Assembly: GCA_963759295.1 (NCBI GenBank) | Contig: CAVWYT010000005.1 | Span: forward strand, 62,001 to 126,000 | Source: WHSW01 sp963759295 | GTDB taxonomy: Bacteria; Actinomycetota; Thermoleophilia; Solirubrobacterales; 70-9 | DNA length: 64,000 bases | Direction: 5' to 3' | Shown: piece by piece, positions 59,774 through 64,000 of the stretch | Numbering within the stretch: the first letter of the stretch is position 1 | Layout of the letters: every line of letters starts with the position of its first letter | Program-made: the position numbers and the translations under genes | The notes under the pieces: generated by a model | What the model saw: only the letters and a program-made list of their open reading frames with translations | What the model was told of the DNA's origin: nothing | Databases searched by the model: none

Positions 59774-60779
59774 ATGCCTGACGACAAGATCTATTACGAC
59801 GGCGATGCCAACCCCGAAGCGCTGAGGGGCAAGACGATCGCGATCCTCGGTTACGGGTCGCAGGGTCACGCTCACGCGCTCAACCTCAGGGACTCCGGCT
59901 ACGACGTCGTCGTCGGGCTCCGCTCGGACTCCTCGAGCCGTGCGCGGGCCGAGGCCGAGAAGCTCAAGGTGCTGGACACCGCCGACGCCGCCAGCCGCGG
60001 GGACGTGGTCATGGTCCTGCTCCCCGACGAGAAGCAGGGCGAGATCTGGAGCTCGGAGATCGGCGACGGGATCGCGGCCGGCAACCTGCTGATGTTCGGG
60101 CACGGGTTCGCGATCCACTTCGGCGAGATCGAGCCGCCGCCGGGGGTCGACGTCGGCATGGTCGCTCCCAAGGGCCCCGGCCATCTCGTGCGGCGCCAGT
60201 ACGAGGAGGGCAAGGGCGTGCCCTGCCTGATGGCGATCCACCAGGACGAGACCGGGGCCGCGCGCGAGCAGGTGCTCGCCTACGCCCGCGGGATCGGCGG
60301 TGGCCGGGCCGGCGTGATCGAGACGACGTTCAAGGACGAGTGCGAGACCGATCTCTTCGGCGAGCAGAGCGTGCTCTGCGGTGGCGCGACCGAGCTCGTC
60401 CAGGCGGGATTCGAGACCCTGGTCGAGGCCGGCTACGACCCGCGGCTCGCGTACTTCGAGACCCTGCACGAGCTGAAGCTGATCGTCGACCTGATGTACG
60501 AGAAGGGCATCCAGGGAATGCGCTACTCGATCTCGAACACCGCCGAATACGGCGACATGACCCGCGGGCCGCGGGTGATCGGCCCCGAGGTCCGCGCGGC
60601 GATGAAGCAGGTGCTGGCCGACATCCAGTCCGGCGAGTTCGCCAAGGAGTGGATCGCCGAGAACCGCGCGGGCGCCGAGAACTTCAACCGGATGCGCGAG
60701 GAGGCGGCAGGGCCACCAGATCGAGCGCGTCGGCAAGCAGCTGCGCTCGATGATGCCCTGGATCGACCAGGAGTTCTGA
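59774..60779 (+). CDS. ilvC: ketol-acid reductoisomerase (one frameshift)
   Basis: IlvC converts acetolactate to dihydroxyisovalerate with NADPH. The Rossmann loop is AILGYGSQGHAHALNLRDSG (residues 23-42); the magnesium-binding region is FKDECETDLFGEQSVLCGG and AYFETLHELKLIVDLMYEKG. One extra G in the run 60710-60712 breaks the last 23 residues; restored, they read HQIERVGKQLRSMMPWIDQEF, split here as HQIERVGKQLRSMM plus PWIDQEF, and stop at 60777-60779. Left uncorrected, the frame runs on into the next gene. About 335 residues, the normal class I length. It is separated from ilvBN by the men cluster. Confidence 0.95.
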
Positions 60780-60842
60780 AGCCGGGCGCCGCTCGGGTCC
60801 GATTGTTCACATCGCGACCCCCGCAGCAGTTAGGGTCGGCGC

Positions 60843-61505
60843 ATGGAAGCCACGACTCCACCCGACGAGCCACCCGCCCCGCCACCCCCGCCACCGCCGC
60901 CCGCGGGCGAGCCGGCCGCCGGCGGACCGCCGCCCGGCGGCGTCTATCCCGTCCGCTTGGAGGCGCAGCGCCAGGCGAAATACAACCGCTTCCTGCCGCT
61001 GGTCAAGTGGCTGCTCGCGTTCCCGCATTACATCGTCCTGATCTTCCTCGGCATCGGTGCGTTCATCGCGCTCGTGATCGCGTTCTTCGCCGTACTGTTC
61101 ACCGGCCGTTTCCCGGAGGGCCTGTGGACCTTCGTCACCGGCGTCAGCAGGTGGTTGTATCGGGTCGAGGCCTACGTTCTCCTGCTCACCGACCCATACC
61201 CACCGTTCTCGCTCGAGGACGACCCCGACTACCCGGTCCGGATCGAGTACGACTATCCCGAGCGGATCGACAATTGGCGCCCGCTGGTCCAGTGGCTGCT
61301 CGCGATCCCGTACCTGTTCGTCGCCGGCGCCCTCTACACCGTGGCCCAGATCGTCGCCTTCGTCGGCGTCTTCGTGATCCTGTTCACCGAGGAGCTGCCG
61401 GACGGCATGTTCAAGCTGATCCTCAACCCGCTGCGCTGGCAGCTGCGCGGCAACGCCTACGCCACCTTCCTGGTCGAGAGATACCCACCGTTCGAGTGGG
61501 AGTAG
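60843..61505 (+). CDS. DUF4389 membrane protein
   Basis: A 220-residue membrane protein with a Pro/Gly-rich cytoplasmic start (about residues 1-35, with a run of eight prolines) and two similar halves. Each half has a WLLAFPHYIVLIFL- or WLLAIPYLFVAGAL-type helix and a second helix ending in FTGRFPEGLW or FTEELPDGMFK. The tail of each half carries a Y-x-PF-motif (DPYPPFSLED and ERYPPFEWE). These are DUF4389 repeats, common in actinobacteria, with no known function. Confidence 0.85.
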   Translation: MEATTPPDEPPAPPPPPPPPAGEPAAGGPPPGGVYPVRLEAQRQAKYNRFLPLVKWLLAFPHYIVLIFLGIGAFIALVIAFFAVLFTGRFPEGLWTFVTGVSRWLYRVEAYVLLLTDPYPPFSLEDDPDYPVRIEYDYPERIDNWRPLVQWLLAIPYLFVAGALYTVAQIVAFVGVFVILFTEELPDGMFKLILNPLRWQLRGNAYATFLVERYPPFEWE

Positions 61506-61623
61506 CCGCTCGGGCTACTCGCCCAGGACCCGGCCTTCCCACCGCGGCGCAGAGACCGGCGCTGCCCGCCGGAGACGCAACGCCGCGGCGACCTCGAAGG
61601 CCTGGGACTGAGAGCGTCCTCGT

Positions 61624-62187
61624 TCAGCCCTGGGCCGTCATCTGCTCGAGTGCCGGGTGGGTGAGCTTGTGCTCGGCGCAGAGCCGCGGGATGCTCTCCA
61701 TGTCGAACTCGATCCCGTAACGCGGCGAGAGCTCGTCGAGCGGGGGTGGTGCCTCCGGGTTCGCCTCGATCGCGTTGCCGAGCTCTCGGAAGAAGTGCTC
61801 GAAACCGCCCGGGGCGATGATCTCGAGGATCCGGCAGGGCTCGTCGCCGGCGTTCCAGAATGTGTGCCACTGGTCGCGCGGCTTGAACGCGAGATCGCCC
61901 GCCTCGGCGTACGTCACGTCCTCACCGAGCAAGGCACCCATCGTGCCCTCGAGCACGAAGCTGTACTCGTCCTCGCGACTGTGCTTGTGAAGCGGGGCGC
62001 AGAGGCCGTGGGGGGGGATGGGGTGCTCGACGAGCGAGAACCCGCCGCCGGACTCCTCGGTCCAGATCATGAACCGGACGCCAACCGAGCCGAGGTCGGT
62101 GTACCCGCCTTCGGCGGGGCCGAGCTTGCGCGGCCCCTGAGACGGATCGAAGCGGCGCAGCGTCCCCATGAATTCGTCGGTGATCAT
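61624..62187 (-). CDS. cupin-domain protein
   Basis: A 187-residue single-cupin protein. The metal-binding motifs are APLHKHSREDEYSFVLEGTM and GDLAFKPRDQWHTFWNAGDE, giving His, His, Glu and His ligands. LEIIAPGGFEHFFRELGNA follows, as in quercetinase-like cupins. A ribosome site AAAGGGAG precedes the ATG. The gene is divergent from a TetR regulator, the usual arrangement for a regulator and its target, so it may be induced by a small aromatic or similar ligand. Substrate not known. Confidence 0.85.
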   Translation of the reverse strand: MITDEFMGTLRRFDPSQGPRKLGPAEGGYTDLGSVGVRFMIWTEESGGGFSLVEHPIPPHGLCAPLHKHSREDEYSFVLEGTMGALLGEDVTYAEAGDLAFKPRDQWHTFWNAGDEPCRILEIIAPGGFEHFFRELGNAIEANPEAPPPLDELSPRYGIEFDMESIPRLCAEHKLTHPALEQMTAQG

Positions 62188-62248
62188 TCCTGACTCCCTT
62201 TGATTGAACGCTGATGTGCGGCGAACGTATCACCGCCTGGCAGACCTG

Positions 62249-62259
62249 TCAATATTTGA
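62249..62259. promoter_or_regulatory. possible TetR operator
   Basis: TCAA-TAT-TTGA is a short inverted repeat in an A/T-rich patch, ten bases before the TetR start and in the divergent space shared with the cupin gene. The arms are only four bases, so it is suggestive only. Confidence 0.3.
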
Positions 62260-62268
62260 TGAACAGCA

Positions 62269-62905
62269 ATGTCGACGAAAATGCCACGCCGATATCAGAA
62301 GCGCCGCCGTGCCGAGCTCGAAGGGCAGACGCGGCGGCGGATCATCGAGGCCGCCGTCGACCTGCACGGCTCCGTTGGGCCGGCGCGGACGACGATCAGC
62401 GCCATCGCCGAGCGCGCCGGTGTCCAGCGGGCGACGCGTATACCGCCACTTTCCGGACGAGCTCTCGCTGTTCTCGGCCTGTAGCGCGCATTACCAGGCG
62501 GCGAACCCACGTCCCGATCCGGGTGTGTGGAGCGAGATCAGTGACCCGGACGAGCGCGCCGCGACCGCGCTCGAGCAGCTGTACGACTGGTACGACCGCA
62601 CCGAGACGATGCTTGAGAACGTCACCCGGGACCGGGCGCTGGTGCCGTCACTGGACAAGGTGATGGGCGACTTCGGCCGCTACTACGACGCTGCAGTCGA
62701 GGTGCTACTCGCCGGGCGGCCCGAGCGCGGCCGCCGGCGCAAACTGGCGCAGGCGGCGATCGCCCACGCGCTCGAGTACGAGACCTGGCGCTCGCTCGTG
62801 CGGCGCCAGGGGCTCGACCGCGGCGAAGCGGTCGAGATGGGGGTGCGGCTCGTCCGCTGCTCCGAACATTGGCCAGCCGCGTCCCGGACTAGCGCAGCGC
62901 GATAA
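62269..62905 (+). CDS. TetR-family regulator (one frameshift)
   Basis: A repressor of about 211 residues after correction. The DNA-binding head is RRRIIEAAVDLHGSVGPART, TISAIAERAGVQRAT, then VYRHFPDELSLFSACSAHYQ. One extra base at about 62435-62438 breaks the frame exactly at RAT-VYRHF, where the family has no insertion. The ligand domain runs to a stop near 62903-62905 with YETWRSLVRRQGLDRGEAVE. The divergent cupin gene is the likely target. The single extra C parallels the errors elsewhere. Confidence 0.85.
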
Positions 62906-62984
62906 CCCGCACGGAATCGGCGGTCTTCTGCTCCGCAGCGTTGCGATCGCGACCCGCCCTCCGGCGCGAGATACTGCGTAGGCG

Positions 62985-63380
62985 ATGTCGGAGGAGAACG
63001 TCGAGCTGCTGCGGCGCGCCTTTGACGCCTTCAACCGACGCGACCTCGACACGATGCTCGCGCTCGCGGACGAGGAGATCGTTGTCGAATCGCGGCTCGC
63101 CGCCGTGGAAGGCGGCTATCACGGTCACCAGGGGGTGCGCCGCTGGTGGGCGGACACGTTGGATGTGCTCCCCGATTACGAGGTCGAGGTGGACGAGGTC
63201 CGCGACTTCGGGGATGTCACGCTGGCGCGGCTTCGCGCTCGCGCCCACGGCGCCGGGAGCGCCGCTCCGCTGGAGGAAGTCATCTGGAATGTCGCCCGGT
63301 GGCGCGCCGGCCGGAACACCTGGTGGCGCAACTGCATGACCGAAGAAGAAGCCCTCGAAGCCGCCGGGCTTTCGGAGTAG
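62985..63380 (+). CDS. SnoaL/NTF2-like protein, copy C
   Basis: A 131-residue NTF2-like protein. SEENVELLRRAFDAFNRRDL begins the fold; GYHGHQGVRRWWADTLDVLP and VEVDEVRDFGDVTLARLRAR are the middle strands. It ends in EEEALEAAGLSE, nearly identical to the tails of the two genes at 30.2-31.0 kb although 32 kb apart. Function unknown; the conserved tail is a good marker of this subfamily. Confidence 0.75.
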   Translation: MSEENVELLRRAFDAFNRRDLDTMLALADEEIVVESRLAAVEGGYHGHQGVRRWWADTLDVLPDYEVEVDEVRDFGDVTLARLRARAHGAGSAAPLEEVIWNVARWRAGRNTWWRNCMTEEEALEAAGLSE

Positions 63381-63531
63381 GTCAATCCCGCTCGACCCTC
63401 CCGCTCGCGAAGTAGGTAGTCGCCCCGGGTCGAAGTCCGGTGCTTGGCACCGATGCGAGCCGCCCGCGGTTGAGCGATAAGTCTTCTCAGTCCCACGCGA
63501 TTCGTGGGCCAAAACCGAGGAGTGTTCGATC

Positions 63532-63702
63532 ATGATGCGCTCGCATTCACACATGCTGTGGTTCTGCGGCGGGTTGATGATCCTGGCCATGGTCCTGGCC
63601 GTCGCAGGCGCGGGGGCGTTCGCGTTCCTGGCGCCGCTCGGCTGCGCCGTGATGATGCTCGCCATGGTCTGGATGATGGTTCGTATGGGTCGCCACCACT
63701 AG
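63532..63702 (+). CDS. His/Met-rich small membrane protein
   Basis: A 56-residue protein, MMRSHSHMLWFCGGLMILAM at the start and MLAMVWMMVRMGRHH at the end, with a membrane helix pair between (VLAVAGAGAFAFLAPLGCAV). It has eleven methionines, five histidines and two cysteines, which points to soft-metal binding such as copper. CGAGGAG lies ahead of the ATG. It precedes a rhodanese gene by 16 bases. It resembles short DUF2933-type membrane proteins, though I cannot confirm the family. Confidence 0.6.
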   Translation: MMRSHSHMLWFCGGLMILAMVLAVAGAGAFAFLAPLGCAVMMLAMVWMMVRMGRHH

Positions 63703-63718
63703 CTCTGGCCGAGGGACG

Positions 63719-64000
63719 ATGTCGCGAACCCTTGATCCCGAGGCGGCGTGGGCCGCGGTCGAGCGCGGCGAGGCCGAGATTCTCGATCTGCGGACCGATG
63801 TCGAGCGTCGCCGCTACGGAGCCCCGCCCGGGGCGCGGCCGGTGTCGCTGGCCCAGCACACGGCTTTTCCGGAGGGCCCCGGCGTCATCTACCTCTGCCA
63901 ACACGCCGTCCGCTCGAAGATGACCCTGCGCCGGGGGGCGGCCGACGTCGCGGGCGGCTTCGTCGCGTGGAAGAAGGCTGGCCTTCCAGTCGAGGAGGTC
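63719..64000 (+). CDS. rhodanese-like domain protein, cut by the window end
   Basis: The first 94 codons of a rhodanese-like protein; it runs off the window. LDPEAAWAAVERGEAEILDL and RTDVERRRYGAPPGARPVSL form the first strands, and the active-site loop is IYLCQHAVRSKMTLRRGAAD with Cys and the Cys-x5-like Arg/Ser/Lys loop. FVAWKKAGLPVEEV is the final helix start. Rhodaneses move sulphane sulphur; this one could act with the metal-binding-looking peptide just before it. The end and any fusion are unknown. Confidence 0.75.
   Translation, partial: MSRTLDPEAAWAAVERGEAEILDLRTDVERRRYGAPPGARPVSLAQHTAFPEGPGVIYLCQHAVRSKMTLRRGAADVAGGFVAWKKAGLPVEEV

Noticed and set aside
59774..61720. A 648-codon frame starting as IlvC
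   Set aside because: After the extra G at 60710-60712 it reads the DUF4389 gene out of frame; conservation ends at the shift.

Overview
This 64 kb window is GC-rich chromosomal DNA, mostly housekeeping genes. Many GTG starts, many ATGA/GTGA/TGATG gene overlaps, the actinobacterial order infC-rpmI-rplT-rRNA methylase-pheST-argCJBD, a menaquinone pathway, an Rpf-like hydrolase behind a c-di-AMP riboswitch and a DUF4389 protein point to Actinomycetota. A deep class such as Thermoleophilia (Solirubrobacterales-like) is my inference; no 16S rRNA is present to prove it.

Layout. 1-1.7 kb: the 3' end of an NfeD-like gene, then tRNA-Val(GAC). The last 21 nt of the tRNA plus one base recur exactly 1.16 kb downstream, bracketing an HNH nuclease remnant and a CPBP protease, like a tiny tRNA-integrated element. 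1.7-7.2 kb: acetyltransferase, signal peptidase I, a large membrane protein, a secreted CHRD protein and thrS. 7.4-13.1 kb: infC, rpmI, rplT, SpoU methylase, pheS, pheT. 13.1-19.3 kb: argC, argJ, argB, argD, a Thr/Ser-rich membrane protein, argG. 19.5-25.4 kb: Rpf-like hydrolase with c-di-AMP riboswitch, SixA-like phosphatase, dnaE, a Cys-rich protein. 25.4-33.3 kb: nfo, a 19-residue membrane peptide, gltX, a LuxR-type regulator with an unphosphorylatable-looking receiver, a cysteine-free Rrf2 regulator, small secreted and SnoaL-like proteins, cysK-cysE. 33.3-43.4 kb: pcrA/uvrD, folD, membrane proteins, a GMC oxidoreductase, gatCAB. 43.4-50.9 kb: an orphan promoter plus hairpin, ndh behind a palindromic operator, a DUF2304-GT2 fusion opposite an SQD1-like synthase, TetR, ilvBN. 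50.9-60.8 kb: crotonase, menF, menD-menC-menA-menB (minus), menE, a SnoaL-like protein and ilvC. 60.8-64 kb: DUF4389 protein, cupin/TetR divergent pair, a SnoaL-like protein, a His/Met-rich membrane peptide and a truncated rhodanese.

A striking technical feature is that genes between about 7.6 and 24.3 kb (infC, pheT, argC, argJ, argB, argG, the hydrolase, sixA, dnaE) carry single-base frameshifts, most of them one extra G or C, while 24.3-60.7 kb is clean. I read this as poor base accuracy in that stretch, not loss of essential genes, and give whole-gene spans with the shifts noted. Gene functions centre on translation, arginine, cysteine and branched-chain amino-acid synthesis, menaquinone respiration (men genes plus NDH-2) and cell-envelope upkeep.
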